A DNA stretch of 64,000 bases from Dryococelus australis (lineage: Eukaryota; Arthropoda; Insecta; Phasmatodea; Phasmatidae), in assembly GCA_029891345.1 (NCBI GenBank), contig CM057002.1:21280295-21344294 (forward strand), read 5' to 3'. The position numbers and the translations under genes were made by a program. Within the stretch, counting starts at the first letter, position 1. Each line of letters opens with the position of its first letter. Positions 1 to 11,310 of this stretch are shown in pieces. Under the pieces are notes generated by a model. It saw only the letters and a list, made by a program, of their open reading frames with translations. It was not told where the DNA came from and searched no databases.

Positions 1-746
1 GGTGTTAAACAGCAGATCACGTAGGCAGCTGAAGTATCAGGGTGTATTGGTTTCCTAGTAAAGGGCTCCCCTGAAGATTGACCAGTGCAACACCCTGAGT
101 GATGCCTTGGCCGAACGCATCTGCTACCCCATTGTCCACTCCCTTTATGTGCAGCACAGTATTTTTAAAACACGTGATTCACACTAGCCAACAAGCCAGA
201 CGTCCAATTGGTTGACAAAAAGCAGTTGAGCGTCTGGTTATCTGTGTGCAAGGTGAACTCCGCACCTTCCAGATAATTTTTATACTTCTCCATGCCATAT
301 ATGGCGGCCAGCACCTCCTTCTCATAGGCTGAGTACCTCTGCTCAGCTGGACTAAGGAGTCGACTAGCGTAAGAAATAGGTGCTAGACTCCCTTCTATCT
401 CCTGACACAGGACAGCCCCCAAAGACTTGGAGCTAGCATCAACTTGCCAAATGAACTGCTGATCAAAACGTGGCAGTTGGAGAATAGGAGGAGTAGCAAT
501 TTTTTTTTCTTTCAGCAAGCAAGAGGCATGCTTCTGTGAATCTTCCCAAACAAACTCCACCCCTTTCCTCTTTAAGGCATTTAGAGGCTCAGCTATTATA
601 GCAAAATTTGGTATGAACTTAGAGTAAAATCTAGGTAAACCAAGGAATCGGCGAACACTACGCAGGTTCTTAGGGACGGGAAAATTTACAACAGGACTAA
701 TCTTTTCAGGGTACATAAAATGTCCCTTCTGAAATAACAAAACCAA
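1..746 (-). pseudogene. RT connection and RNase H, gypsy family A
   Basis: The frame 746-165 begins with the connection region (FPVPKNLRSVRRFLGL, YSKFIPNFA) and runs into RNase H: WQVDASSKSLGAVL, the central acidic region RYSAYEKEVLAAIYGMEKY and TDNQTLN. A frameshift follows at about 165-200. In another frame the sequence resumes with LHIKGVDNGVADA at about 150-105, the end of RNase H, then decays to the window edge. In the family RNase H removes template RNA during reverse transcription. Confidence 0.85.
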
Positions 747-1434
747 GATATCTTATGTAGGGTTTCACCCACTTCACCTTGTCTGGATTCACTGGCAACC
801 CAGCCTCCCTTAAAGCTATTAAAAACAACCTCAGATGTTCTAAATGCTCCTCAAAGGAATTACTGTAAACACACTCATCATTGATGTAAGTGAACAGAAA
901 ATTATACTGATATTTACCTAAAACCTGGAAAAGCACACTAGACATCGCCTGTGGGCCACAATTCGCACCCATCGGAAGTCTCTTCCATTGAAACTGCCCC
1001 TGTGAGGTGACAAATGCCAAAACTCCTCGAGTGTCTGGATGCGGAGCTACTTGTAAAAAGGCAGAATTAAGGTCAAAAATGGAGAATTACCAAGCCTTCC
1101 CCACATGCTGAAAAACACTCTCTATTGTGGGCAATGGATAAGGACCCACAAAGATCTGCTTATTTACCTTCCTATGATCGCATATAAGGTGATAATCCCC
1201 AGGTGTTTTCTTAGGAATAAAAAATGCTGGACCAGAGAAATTACTTTCTGAGGGTTCAACCACATCATCCTGCTGTAATTCTTGGAGGTTTTTCCTGAAA
1301 ATCCTTAATTTAGGGGGTGCTACTCGATACGATGCTGATGATACAGGCTCCTGATTCTTTAACCTGAACTCTATGGGTTGTTTACTATAATGCCCCGATT
1401 TGTTGGTTATGACGTCACTAAATTCCTGATGCAA
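706..1434 (-). pseudogene. reverse transcriptase, gypsy family A, with altered active site
   Basis: Two open pieces (1434-1087 and 1020-706) together cover most RT fingers and palm. Visible landmarks are DDVVEPSESNFSGPAFFIPKK, the DHRKVNKQ motif, PYPLPTIESVF, QFQWKRLPMGANCGPQ, and the palm motif, which reads TYINDECVY where an active RT has Y-x-D-D. The first catalytic aspartate is thus asparagine. About 66 bases between the pieces carry a frameshift. The related fragment at 53893-54390 still reads Y-I-D-D at this place, so the change is specific to this copy. Confidence 0.85.
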
Positions 1435-1713
1435 TAACTGTAAACTTATATCATGATTATTTTCCCCTTACTGAACTGTTTTTACTGACAGATCAAAAGT
1501 ATGAAACCTTTTCGACATTACTTCTATTAATTGAGAACTACAAAAAGAAAACTTTTAACTCTTTCTTGGCAACGTCTAAAGCAGCTTGTGTTTTACCAAA
1601 AATATATATTCCAAGTAAAAGGTCATGCGAAAGACCAGACAAAATCCTAAACGTAAATTACCAGGAAAAATGTGAAATCTTAATCTTAAATATCGCTACG
1701 CCATATGAGGTAA

Positions 1714-1944
1714 TCATACCACCATTGCCATGGCAAACCCTATTTCTTCCCCCTTACATACCCTAATGAGACCTTTGGGTAGTGACCTGAGCAAGAAATT
1801 ACAAAAATCGTGATCAATCAGTGAGCACGATGCTCCTGAATCCAATAGTGCAGCAATCACAACCTGCCTTGCTATTGCTACTAGGATGTACAGTAAACCA
1901 TGCTGGCACTCAAACATCACCACCTGTACTGCAGGCTCTCCCAT
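1714..1944 (-). pseudogene. retroviral-type aspartic protease fragment, gypsy family A
   Basis: The frame contains ALLDSGASCSLID, the DSGA-type active-site motif of retropepsins, followed by the expected hydrophobic stretch. In the family this protease cleaves the Gag-Pol polyprotein. Only about 76 codons are open, and the frame is lost before the reverse transcriptase. Confidence 0.75.
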
Positions 1945-1959
1945 AACCGTACTTTTACC

Positions 1960-2332
1960 TGCTGGACAATTGCTTTCAATGTGCTCTTTCTGGGGGCAAC
2001 TGAAACAGGTTTACTCCTCAAATGGCTCATCTTTCCTGGGATTTAACTTCCCCACCTTGAATTCCCTTTGTCGTCCCTGCACAGGTTGGGTCTGAGAATA
2101 CCACGATCTTGTTTGTACGTTCTGATTTCTAACTGCATCACCTAGGTATCACAGCTAACGCTTCCTGTTTATGATAGCAATCCTTAGCAAGATGGTTGTT
2201 TAATCCACAAATAATACAAAATGTAGTTACCTTACTCCCACCCTTTTTCTTATCCAGAGACTTAGCCTCGGGTACCACATCTACTATACAATCTTTAAGG
2301 GTCCTTTGAACTTCAGTCGCTAACTTTAGCAA
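1960..2332 (-). pseudogene. gag zinc-knuckle region of gypsy family A
   Basis: Two nucleic-acid-binding CCHC-type knuckles can be read on the minus strand: CIICGLNNHLAKDC (in the frame 2138-2332) and CFSCPQKEHIESNC (about 1965-2008). They are in separate frames with a stop between them, so this nucleocapsid part is broken. The position between capsid and protease is the normal one for Ty3/gypsy. Confidence 0.7.
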
Positions 2333-2343
2333 TTCATTCAGTG

Positions 2344-3033
2344 TTACGGGTTTGTTGGCAAAAAAAAAAAAATACGACTAAACCTTGGGTGGAGATTATG
2401 AAAAATAATTTGCGTAAAATGATCTTCATGAGGATACCTTACCACCTGTACTATTCCCAAAATATGCTTCACAAACTCTTGCGTAGTCTGATCGGGTGCC
2501 TGCCTATATTCCCATAATTTCAAACAAAATTTGGCAATCTCCATTTCACTTGAACAGTCTTTCAAAAATGCCTTAATCAGCTGGGTCACCTCCCAATTTT
2601 CCTCCCTAGCCAGTCCAAAGACTGATTGTAAATGATCAGGAACTGAAAATAATGCAATCGCGTACAGAACCTGTCGCTGGCACAATTGAAGTTTAATAAC
2701 CGAATTAAACTTGTCAAAGAAATCTACCACTGCTTCAATGCTCAGTTTGCCTAATTTGGGTATTTTTGCTATCAACTCTGCAGGCACATGCTTCAACAGT
2801 TTATAAATTGGAGGTACAACCGAATTCCCCGTGCCGACCTCATGGCTCGCCTCCTTTCTCACCAGGGCCCAAGCTTTCACCCTCAAGTCCTCTATCCCAT
2901 CGCTCTCCTTGACCACAACCCCATCCTCTCCCACCATTTGCAAGGGGGCCGCTTTTGAGAGTTTCTGTATCCAAACAGTAGACATGGTTGAAATTAGTAC
3001 AAGCCCTATTAGAAATCCTACTTCTTTTACCAT
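2344..3033 (-). pseudogene. gag-like frame of gypsy family A
   Basis: The open frame of 229 codons has a gag-like capsid region: a helical segment with a WEYRQAPDQTTQEFVKH-type stretch resembles the C-terminal part of retrotransposon capsid domains. It ends in a poly-phenylalanine artefact made by an A/T homopolymer near 2359-2371, after which the frame is lost. Downstream on the same strand come the zinc knuckles and the protease, which supports the gag call. The first ~60 codons are less convincing and the true start is not resolved. Confidence 0.6.
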
Positions 3034-3159
3034 AACCTATCACATATATGGTCATGCAATATATGAAATACCACACTTCAATATTTCTCCTGCTTCAAAA
3101 TTCACACACTCAAAACACGCTGCACATAAGCAGAGTGCAAGCAGCTTCTGACCGTGCTA

Positions 3160-5533
3160 CATCCTAAGCCAAGGGCGTTGCAAGGCTGGCCTTGCATAAA
3201 GACATAGCAAAACCAACAGAGAACCAAATGGCAAAAGCCATACAAAGAACCATTTATCTGTACAGTGTAAGGGTGAGTTGACTAATGAAAACGACTTATA
3301 ACAGAAACAAGGAAGTGTGGCAATTGTCTTTTTATTTTTATTATCTTTTCGTTTGTTATCAATTTTACATAAGGAAAAGCTAACATGAACTTTCCTGCCC
3401 CTAAATTCCAAATTAATTAAAATATACATAAAACACCAATTTACAATATAAAAAAGAGTGAAATGGAAATATTTCTCAGGCACATAAATTTGGTGTTGCC
3501 CAACTAGTACTTTGATTTTTCACACTAAAATATGGGTAGTGTTTATGCAAATAATTGGCCATTTAGGAATACAGAAGGCCATCACAAGATACACTGGGCA
3601 AGCTACCTCAAAATGCAATTGTTACAAAATGGTGGATAAAATTTTGTTGTGCCGACATTTACTCTGAACTTTAGAGAATTATGTTTGTTCCTACACAAGG
3701 AAACCAAGATGGTAACACCTATTACTTTACTTGTCATGAATCAATATTATGTGAATATTGTAACCTCAAAATTTTACACTGTATTTTTCCCATATACATC
3801 ATCTGCTCGCGATCCCAAGTGGATAGGAGCAACTGCTGAACAATTTCCAGCCTTAACTCCTGCGAGCAAATACTACTTTGTTTACAAACTTTGTAAAGTT
3901 TTTAATTAATTAACAAATGGTAAATACTACAAAGTCACGAGCATTAACTACAATAGCCATACCAGGCATGACTTGGTTACAAGAAGTTAACAGCACAACC
4001 TCAATAAGGCGTGACTTGGTTGCAAAGGTTTAAGACCAAAAACTTTCATAATTATGATCTGTGTTACAAAGTTCATGACCAAAATTTCCTGCATTAATGA
4101 CCTGGTCACAGACTTTTATAAGGATTTGCAAACTGGTTACAGAAGGTAACATTACCCATTATAAAATCTCATATGAGAGACCAACATTTCGCGATTATTT
4201 AAAATGTCTTAAAAATTCGGCCATCACGGCCCTCACCTAACATCCAAATGACGTAAAGGTCCTACAGCTTGAAGAGCCTACATTTATGTATCAAATCCGG
4301 AATACTACTTATCTTGTAGACGTATGCCCTCTCGAGACTGCTGACTGACCCCGAATGAAGCATGTACAGGGATTAAATACCCAGTTCCTCCACATGGCGC
4401 CACCAATCACAGCAATGATGCATTATTTTCCTCAGAAAGTAACGTGATACCAAGAATTAAGTGGTGTTTTGAATACTTCTTATAGGGGTCGTAAGATTCA
4501 CGACCAATGGTGGTTGACGTTACCAAATAAGGTGAACCGACGCAGCGGTCACCTCTTCCCCTTAAGGGGGTCTGAATAATTGAGAAATAAACCTCTAATA
4601 ACGTTGAAATACGCCATCGCACTTCCGGCATTTTGACCAGGTTAAAGTAACTTGCGTACACAAACGTCACCATTTGTACTGTGCGCGCACAGGTCGCAAG
4701 TAGTCAGCAGTGCCCGCCACCGATGATGCTGCCATCAGGTGGTGAACCGTCCAAACGTCCTACCGCTTCACAGTTGTCTGCCATGGCTGTGAGTTGCTGC
4801 ACGTGAAAAGATAACATGTACATTGATACACCTTTTTCCGTTACCCAAGGTCCTGCAGTGTCTTTTTAAGGTAACTTGAAAATGCTGAGAACATTGCAGG
4901 CTAGTTATTCAATAGATTTAAACCATTTTTAAAGTTTTTAATACCAGAACCAGTGTGTTTAAATGTACGTGCCTGTCTGGCATTGCACCATATAAAATGT
5001 CAGGTGAACAAAATGCAGTAATTATTCAAATGGGTGATTATGGCATTGTGGTCAAGCCCGCTAATTAACTAGTTTATTATTAGTGTCATTTAATGATAAT
5101 CCGAGGGTGATTGGCAACATGGTCCAGCCTGTCACAATGTATGGAAGATCTGAACACATTCTGTTAAGTTTGTTGATTTTGATTTGTCCACACAGCTTAC
5201 ACTAAGAATTATTTTTGTCATTAGCGTTTATTGAAGTCTAAGTAGGTGACCTTTTTTTTGTCTAGAGGAAGGTGAAAGAAGAAAGATGTGGTGTATTTGT
5301 CAAGGAACTGGAGACCTAGGATTTAGCTGTTATTAGGTATATGCATGTGAATGTAACTGGTGGTTTTGATGGCAATCTAGTTTCTTATATTTGCACACTT
5401 ACTACTTACCTATTAAAAACAGTTTATTTTGTTGTTTACTGTAAAATATTTTTATAGTAGAACTGACTATCTGCAGTATTCAACATGAAAGTCCACATTC
5501 CATTAAAAAAAAATTTCTTATTCATCTTGTGGA
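3160..5533. other. AT-rich stretch without a supported gene
   Basis: No coding region could be supported. Four diverged copies of a gacttggttaca-like word occur between about 3966 and 4145, a weak local tandem repeat. A more GC-rich patch at 4680-4800 holds an ATG-rich open segment ending at a GTGAGT (about 4722-4790). I considered it as a 5' exon of Aven but its phase does not fit exon 5800-5957. The missing upstream Aven exons may lie before this window or be too short to recognise here. Confidence 0.4.
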
Positions 5534-5771
5534 GCTGCAGTGGTGTAGTGGTTAGACTATGTACTCTCCTCCCACCAGTGTGAACTGGGTTCAATTCCCG
5601 CCGGGGTTGCCCCTGGATTTTTGCAGGTCAGAATCATGCTGGATGTTGCAGCTTGTTGGCGGGTTTCCTCTGGGATCTCTTGTTTCCCCATCCTTGCATT
5701 CCGGTTGCTTCACCCTCATCTGCTCTCAAGACCTCGATGTTACGAGGCACTTCAGTCAGTTGAAACATTTT
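5534..5771 (+). repeat. tRNA-derived SINE, plus orientation
   Basis: The 5' part has a tRNA-like head with an A-box-like GTAGTGGTTAGAC and a good B box GGGTTCAATTCCC near 5588-5601, the two internal pol III promoter boxes. The tRNA-unrelated body that follows (gcgggtttcctctgggatct ... ctctcaagacctcgatgtta) recurs at 49425-49650 and, as body only, at 43433-43660. The element ends about 25 bases before the splice acceptor of the Aven exon at 5800. It is a SINE and not a tRNA gene: the anticodon arm does not fold well and the body is shared with the other copies. Confidence 0.75.
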
Positions 5772-5799
5772 TAAGTTGATGATTTTTTTTTATGTGCAG

Positions 5800-5957
5800 C
5801 TGGTGGACATTTCAAGTTCAAGAGTGAGCGTAGCTGGGATGTGAACCGCTCGTCATTGTATGCAGAATACTTCTCGGTGAATGTAGAGTCTCTGGCGCAA
5901 GGGCTGTCCTGCATCCCTGTCTATGATAAACTGGAGCTGCCCAAGAGCCTGTTGTCG
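5800..5957 (+). CDS. Aven: Aven, first visible coding exon (internal exon)
   Basis: The exon is bounded by an acceptor (TATGTGCAG, ending 5799) and a consensus donor GTGAGT at 5958. It starts with two bases completing a split codon and then has 52 codons. The peptide contains FKFKSERSWD and, further on, YFSVNVESLAQGLSCIPVYD and KLELPKSLL. From knowledge of the family these match the conserved Aven core, where an F-x-F-x-x-E-K-x-W-D motif is followed by a segment on pairing with a hydrophobic helix. Aven is described as an inhibitor of apoptosome-type caspase activation and as an ATM-pathway regulator. The upstream exon(s), which in other animals carry an Arg/Gly-rich N-terminus, were not found. 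Confidence 0.85.
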
Positions 5958-8900
5958 GTGAGTGTATTCACAACTTGGGAAGCAGTTTACTTGAGCTGGT
6001 TGTGGCTCCCGGTGGCTCAGGGTGGGGTCCTCCTGACGCGACTACCATAATCACATTTTTCCTCATTCCTCATCGTACTAGGTCTCATCTTGAAGATGTG
6101 TTTTAGGAAAACACTTTAAACTTACTTAAGCTATTGAAATATGATGGTTTTTTAAATTTTCAATTACATTAGAGTACTTATTAATAAAGTTGTTCCGATA
6201 CCGATACTAAATATCAATTTTGCCTGCAACTTAAAATTAAGTTATTGCTTATCATTGTTGGAGATACAGCATTGGCTGATATTTTAGAAAACATAACTAG
6301 CGTCCTAAAAATTTGTAGATGTGAAATAACAGGGATAAAGTGTTAGGTTACATTATGCATGATGAATGTTTTTGCAGTATATGTGACAAATTTTTACCAA
6401 TGCACTAAAAAAGCAGTAAGTTTAAAAAAGAAAGTGTTGTTACAAAAGACGGAGCAGATAATAAAGGATGGGGGCTTCAAAAAAATGGTTTTTATTTCTA
6501 AAATTCAGAGTACATCTTTTAGTACTAAAGATTAGGTTTGTTATCAAGAAATTTTCCATGTCATTAGTTTTACACATTCTCCCATCACTGTTGCTGGTAG
6601 TGTTTGCCACTCTGTACTTTTCTAAACACTATTCTAAAAAAATATTCTGGTCTAGAATGAAACTTAAAATTTAGTACGTTACTACGTAAGTACAAAGTTT
6701 GTGGTGCTTCCTGTAGTATAATATAAAAAAAAAACTAACCTGTGTGCACATTTATTTATGTAGTTACTTTATTCAGTGTGACACATGCCACTTATACCAG
6801 TTACCATAAACGATTACGACTCATCTGACTGCAACTCTAGTCTACACTTTTACACTCGTGAGATTTAAACCCCTTGCCATTTCGTACATGGAAGTACCGG
6901 TCTGCCACAATCCTGGAGGGCGGCCGGACACATGGATACGAGGGGTTGCGAAAGACAGCGGTGCGTCCCCCCCACCCCCACGCTGAGAGTCTACAAGCCA
7001 TCAGCCGCCTTGGGCCATGCACGAGCGCCACCGAGGATATGCGAAGGCCGAGAGATGACCCAGAGGGTACTACCACCACTCCGGCCTCGCACCTGAGGGA
7101 CGTCACACGCCCTCCCCCACAGCTGCCGTGATACCTGCTGCCTCGCTATATAAGGCTGTGCGCTGCGGCCCTCGCCGCTGTTGTTCCTGCAGTCTTCTCT
7201 GAGCACCTGGGTGCTGGAGTCTACTGCGAGCCTTTCAACAGCCCTTCCAGAGGCTGTCGCCAACGACTTAACAGTCTTCAGCAGCCACCAGAGGCTGCCA
7301 CCATTGACTTAACCATTATAACTCTGCAGCCCCGCTACCAGACGCTCCAGCAATGCCAACAACTACCAGAAGATTTCCGTACATAATACATTCCACTCGT
7401 AATTCTTTCTTTGTCTCCTACACAGACAACCCCTATATAAGGTTAGGTTTGTAGTTAATTAATCTTCGACAGTTTTTCAGGTTACTTCCCCACTTAACTT
7501 AGGACCGTGTCACCTACACCTTGATTCTGTAGGATTACTTCCAACCACCGGTCTGCCTGGCAGGAGAGCATGCGTCACCATGTTTAATAAGTCTTTAATA
7601 AACATGGCTTTGTTTCTCATACCCTCGAGTCTCATTCATAGGATAAGCTGTCAACAATTACTGAGAGAACCTCAAATTGAGCACCGCCGACCGGCGCCGG
7701 GAGAGTATTTTTATTTCCGCAATTAGCTACAACTGGAGACTCCCCCTCAGGTGGCTCCAAGTGAAAACAAACCCATTAGATGGCCAGCTATTCTATTCCT
7801 ACCACGTATACAGGTACTGGAGGAATAGAATAGACAAGCCATGACCACTAGCAACACTTCTCAATCCGGGAGAGACTGTACATCCGAGTTCTATCCCTAC
7901 CAGAGCACCTGGGTGCTGGCGGGAGTATTTGCTTAGGTGTTACATCCTGGTCTTTGTTTGGAGACTCACACCCAGTGATAGTCTTGGCAACCCACACGGC
8001 TCCAATGCTTCTGATCAGCCCACAACAAATGGGGATCTTCTGAAGTACCGGAGCTCGCGTTAGCAAGACTGTTGCCAGGCAAAACTAAGTTAGGGATACC
8101 TGTGTCCTTGGTGCTTATTTCAAGTTCTCTTTAAATACACCACTCTATGCCATTCAAGGTGAGGCACTGCGCCAGTAGAGAGGAGCAAAGAGTTGCGCGC
8201 TTTGCTGCCAGACACCTGGCTTTTCTAACCTCGCTTCCAGCTAGCTGACGAGCCAAATGAGATTGTGCCATCCTACTTCGTTCATCGGCACCAGTTACGA
8301 CGACTGCCGTAAACCCCGCTCTTTTCCCGCCAGCACCTCTACTACGCACACACCCGGCTTGTCATCCTGTGGTAAGATGCTTACTGAGCAAAACCGAGGA
8401 CCGGGTAGGTGTGTCGAACAGTAACTTCTGGAGCAGGGCATCAGAGGACTGGAATGGCAAGTTCTACGTCATGTCGTGCTCTTGCTACCACTCCAGCTGA
8501 AGATGAGCGACGTAATCGATATTCCGCCACTCATCGCCCGCAAACCACTAAGGCACCAACCCTTAGCACCTCCCACCCGTCACCGACTACAGCTGATTCC
8601 GAGGCAAGTCACAAGCCAGACCCCTCCAAGGGGCTAGAGAACCGTAAAATTAAGAATGTTGTTCCTGCTCGTAAAGCCACGTGCCTGACTGTGATAGCTA
8701 TATCCAGCCATAATTAAGTCTTACATCAAACCTGCATGCACAACCGACCTAAGTGCAACTAAAGTCACACAACCTTGATCCAGCCTCAACTGTCGTACAC
8801 ACGTCAAGTGCGACCTCTTTTTGGCTCTCTACAAAGAACCAGAAAAAAATTATAAAATTTAAGTGTGTGTAAAAAGAAGAGGGGAATGAAATGGGACCAA

Positions 8901-9391
8901 ATACTTTTATATAGTTGTAAAGTTCAGCAGAGTTGAAAACCCAAGGATGTTATAAATGACTTTTTCTGTATGTTTTATGTAAATTTATCTTGGAACACAT
9001 GGCAGCCCCGCCCTTGATTCCAAAAATGGTCTGGTTGGTGTAGTTAAAGAGGTGGTATTTAATTTTTGAGTCTCTTCTGACGTAAATATCTAAAGGTGTT
9101 TGGTGCTTGACACTGAGCAATAACAATTTGCTGAGATCATTTACACCATTCTTGATGTTCTAACTTTTCACTTACAAGTTTTGTGTTGAGGGTTATACAG
9201 TCAGAGTAATTAACACTGTAACCTCCTTTTAATACTTTTAAGAACTTTCAAAAATTTTGTAAATTTCCTGTCCCTCCAATTGAGTAAATATTTTTGTATT
9301 TTTATTATGCTGTTGATGATACTGAACGAGTTTGACATTGTCTAAAACTTTTGTCTTAGGAGTGAAGATATTACAATGTTATTTTTTTCAG
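5958..9391 (+). other. Aven intron, with an LTR-element fragment inside
   Basis: This 3434-base intron starts GTGAGT and ends TTTTTTTCAG. It leaves a phase-0 junction: the previous exon ends on a whole codon (TCG) and the next begins with GCA. Between 5964 and 6830 and between 8760 and 9380 only AT-rich sequence without recognisable features is seen. The middle, 6840-8760, is a GC-rich retroelement-like block listed separately. Confidence 0.8.
6840..8760 (+). mobile_element. LTR-retroelement fragment (LTR plus leader), block A
   Basis: This GC-rich block in the Aven intron has LTR architecture on the plus strand: a TATA box (TATATAAG, 7147-7154), a CAG-rich transcribed part, and AATAAA at 7597-7602. 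It then has CTGAGAGAACCT at 7661-7672, a word repeated at the equivalent place of block C (20358-20369). After it comes a leader with a perfect 13-bp hairpin (7788-7833) and an open frame of 102 codons (8409-8717), rich in Thr, Ser and Pro, which could be a gag start. No second LTR, RT or integrase is present. The boundaries and the superfamily are uncertain. Confidence 0.45.
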
Positions 9392-10709
9392 GCAGAAGAA
9401 CTGGAGAGGATAGAGTACTTTGCAAAGCAGAGCTCCGCCCGCTACAATGTTACCAAAGCTTCGCTGAAGGAAGGCACCTACGCACAGGATGCCAACAGTC
9501 ACATCAACAAGATACTCAACATCCTGTCATACAAGGAGAACCAGGGGAGCCACAAGACAGACCCCTCCATGTACGAGAATGTAGATGAGGATGATCAGCT
9601 GGAAAACAAAAGCTTGGTTCAGTTCTCATTCGAGACAAACTCTGCGGAGCCGGGCAGTGCCAGCGTGGAGGTTTGCATTCCTGCAACAAGGAGTTTGTCG
9701 TCGCGAAACAGCACACCCAGCAAGGAAATGGAACCACCTGTCCAGGCGAATATTACACCTGTTGTTACTAAGGACCTTGATGAACCACCCAAAATCATTA
9801 CATCTCATAGCCAGAGTAATGGAACTGTTGCAAGTGTTTTGCCCGAGCAGATCCATGTCTGCAGTGATATTAAGGAAGAGAGAATGGAAATTATACCTTC
9901 GACCAATGCAGTTGAAGAAAAAGTTACGCAGAGCAGGGATGACTATGCAAAGGTACCACATGATGCTGCAACAGTTTGGGAGGAAGAGAAAGTGGCAATT
10001 GAAGAACCAGTAATTTTGGAGCAGAGATCAGGACGAGGGAAAAAGGGATCCGCTAAAGGAAAACATAAGAAAGATGAGAAAAAAGGAAAAATTGAAGAAG
10101 AAAATAATTTTGTAAAAAAAAAAGGGGTGGTTGCGGAGTCTGCGGAAGTCGTCAGCAACAGCTGCACAAGGACAGTAGAGAAGATGGTGGTTGCCGAAGC
10201 AATTAAACTGCCTATTGGAAGAACTGTTGCTCAACTTGTGGTGGAAGATGAAACTAAGAATAGTGGTGTGAAATCTTCTGAAGACTTTGAGAAACCCAGG
10301 ACGCAAGGAAAGGTTATTGAAAAAGAGAGTGTGAAACCTAAGGTACTAGAAAAGGTTGTCGAAAGGGAGACTGCAAAACCTAAACTACAAGGAAAGGTTG
10401 TCGAACAGGAGAGTGAAAGACCTGAACTACAAGAAAAGGTTGTAGAAAAGAAGAGTAAGAAATCTCCGAAAATACAGGGAAATAGTCATGAAGAGGAGAG
10501 TGAGAAAACAAATATACAAGGAAAGACTGTTGATGAAGAGAGTAACAAACCTCTGCAGCAAGAATCCAAAAAGATAAAGGCAGATACTAAAAAGAAGAAC
10601 TCTCGTGTTGATGATGAACTGGACTTTCTGCTGTCGCTGAAGAAGCCAGTGGAGGACGTGAAGCCAAAGATTACGCCGCCAAGCCAAGTGGTGAGATCTG
10701 CCATCGATG
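9392..10709 (+). CDS. Aven: Aven, large central exon with 14-residue tandem repeats
   Basis: The exon follows the acceptor TTTTTTTCAG and ends at the donor GTAAGT (10710). It is open for 439 codons plus one base. It starts AEELERIEYFAKQ, a helical segment. Further features are a long acidic and Ser/Thr-rich linker, a Lys-rich patch (KKGSAKGKHKKDEKKGK, about 10037-10090) that may act in nuclear targeting, and six clear copies of a 14-residue unit (about 10295-10549, consensus P-K-x-Q-G-K-V-V-E-x-E-S-x-K) with a partial seventh. It ends with the conserved Aven motif DDELDFLLSLKKPVED (10610-10657). Upstream codons back to the ATG at 9332 are intron and should not be used as a start. The repeat part is much longer than in the vertebrate protein as I know it. 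Confidence 0.85.
10295..10573 (+). repeat. 42-bp (14-codon) tandem repeat inside the Aven exon
   Basis: Codon-aligned units start at 10295, 10337, 10379, 10421, 10466 and 10508, with a partial unit at 10550. One inserted Ser codon separates the fourth and fifth. The units have diverged in sequence but keep the order P-x-x-Q/E-x-K-V-V-E-x-E-S-x-K. The peptide is highly charged and probably disordered or helical. Confidence 0.85.
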
Positions 10710-10894
10710 GTAAGTGTACATGTGTTTTAGTTTTTGCTTACATCAATGTCTCAGTGACATTCGGCTCTGATAGTTCTTGAAAGCTAGGTTCAGATAGCAT
10801 CACATTCAACCCTCGTAAAAATACCTCTCCGAATAATGTGGGATCTTTCAGCTTGTTAAATTTAACTGGGTACTGCGTGGGAGACATATATCTA

Positions 10895-11310
10895 AAGGCT
10901 GTTCATGATAAAATGAGCACTTTTGAAATCAACCTTAAAATAATGTCACTGCTCCTGCCTGTATATATTTTAGCAGGTGCAAATAAGTGACATGCGCCCA
11001 GTAAAGTTGGTGACAATGTTTGGAAAGTAGTTCCATATTTTAATATGGAATAAAAGTGTTAGGGAACCATTTGTGATCATTTTAATTATTTCTTACGTTT
11101 TCTGTTTTTTTAACACCTTAGAGTGTAAAAATTATAAGATTTATAAAATGTTTACTTTTATAATAATTTAACAGTTTCACTTGACCGACGCATGAATAAA
11201 GTGATGAGGCCCATGGCAATGTTAATTTTACGTATGGGGGAAGAATACACAACCTGCATACAAGTAGATCTTAAGCAGGTCTTTTGAAAGTTCTGACTTT
11301 ACTGTGAACC
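10895..11310 (+). mobile_element. MITE copy 1 (CTGTTCACGG family, long form)
   Basis: Terminal inverted repeats read AGGCTGTTCATGATAAAATG at the left and its degraded inverse TTTACTGTGAACC at the right, about 415 bases apart. The interior matches the long copies at 44566, 60693 and 62853: shared pieces are CAGTAAAGTTGGTGACAATG, and GACGCATGAATAAAGTGATG near the right end. TA next to the ends fits a TA target-site duplication. It lies in an Aven intron. Confidence 0.75.

Larger units (their letters stand above)
1..3160 (-). mobile_element. Ty3/gypsy LTR retrotransposon, family A, degenerate, truncated at window start
   Basis: Reading the minus strand from about 3033 to 1 gives gag, two CCHC zinc knuckles, aspartic protease, reverse transcriptase and RNase H in the usual Ty3/gypsy order; integrase would lie beyond position 1. 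The frame is broken at several places: a T-run near 2359, a gap between 1020 and 1087, and frameshifts near 706-746 and near 165. The element is therefore inactive. No LTR could be delimited; the AT-rich block at 3160-3560 is where a 5' LTR would lie, but no repeat partner is in the window. A shorter, separately decayed copy of the same family lies at 53893-54390 on the other strand. Confidence 0.85.

Noticed and set aside
4722-4790. ATG-rich segment ending at GTGAGT as first exon of Aven
   Set aside because: The phase at the donor (0) does not fit the exon at 5800, which needs one preceding base, and the peptide has none of the known Aven N-terminal features.
5534-5610. tRNA gene
   Set aside because: Only the pol III boxes resemble a tRNA; the body is shared with other SINE copies and no complete cloverleaf is apparent.
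9332-9391. Start codon at 9332 for the long Aven frame
   Set aside because: The stretch before 9392 is intron ending in a T-rich tract and CAG; the reading begins at the acceptor.
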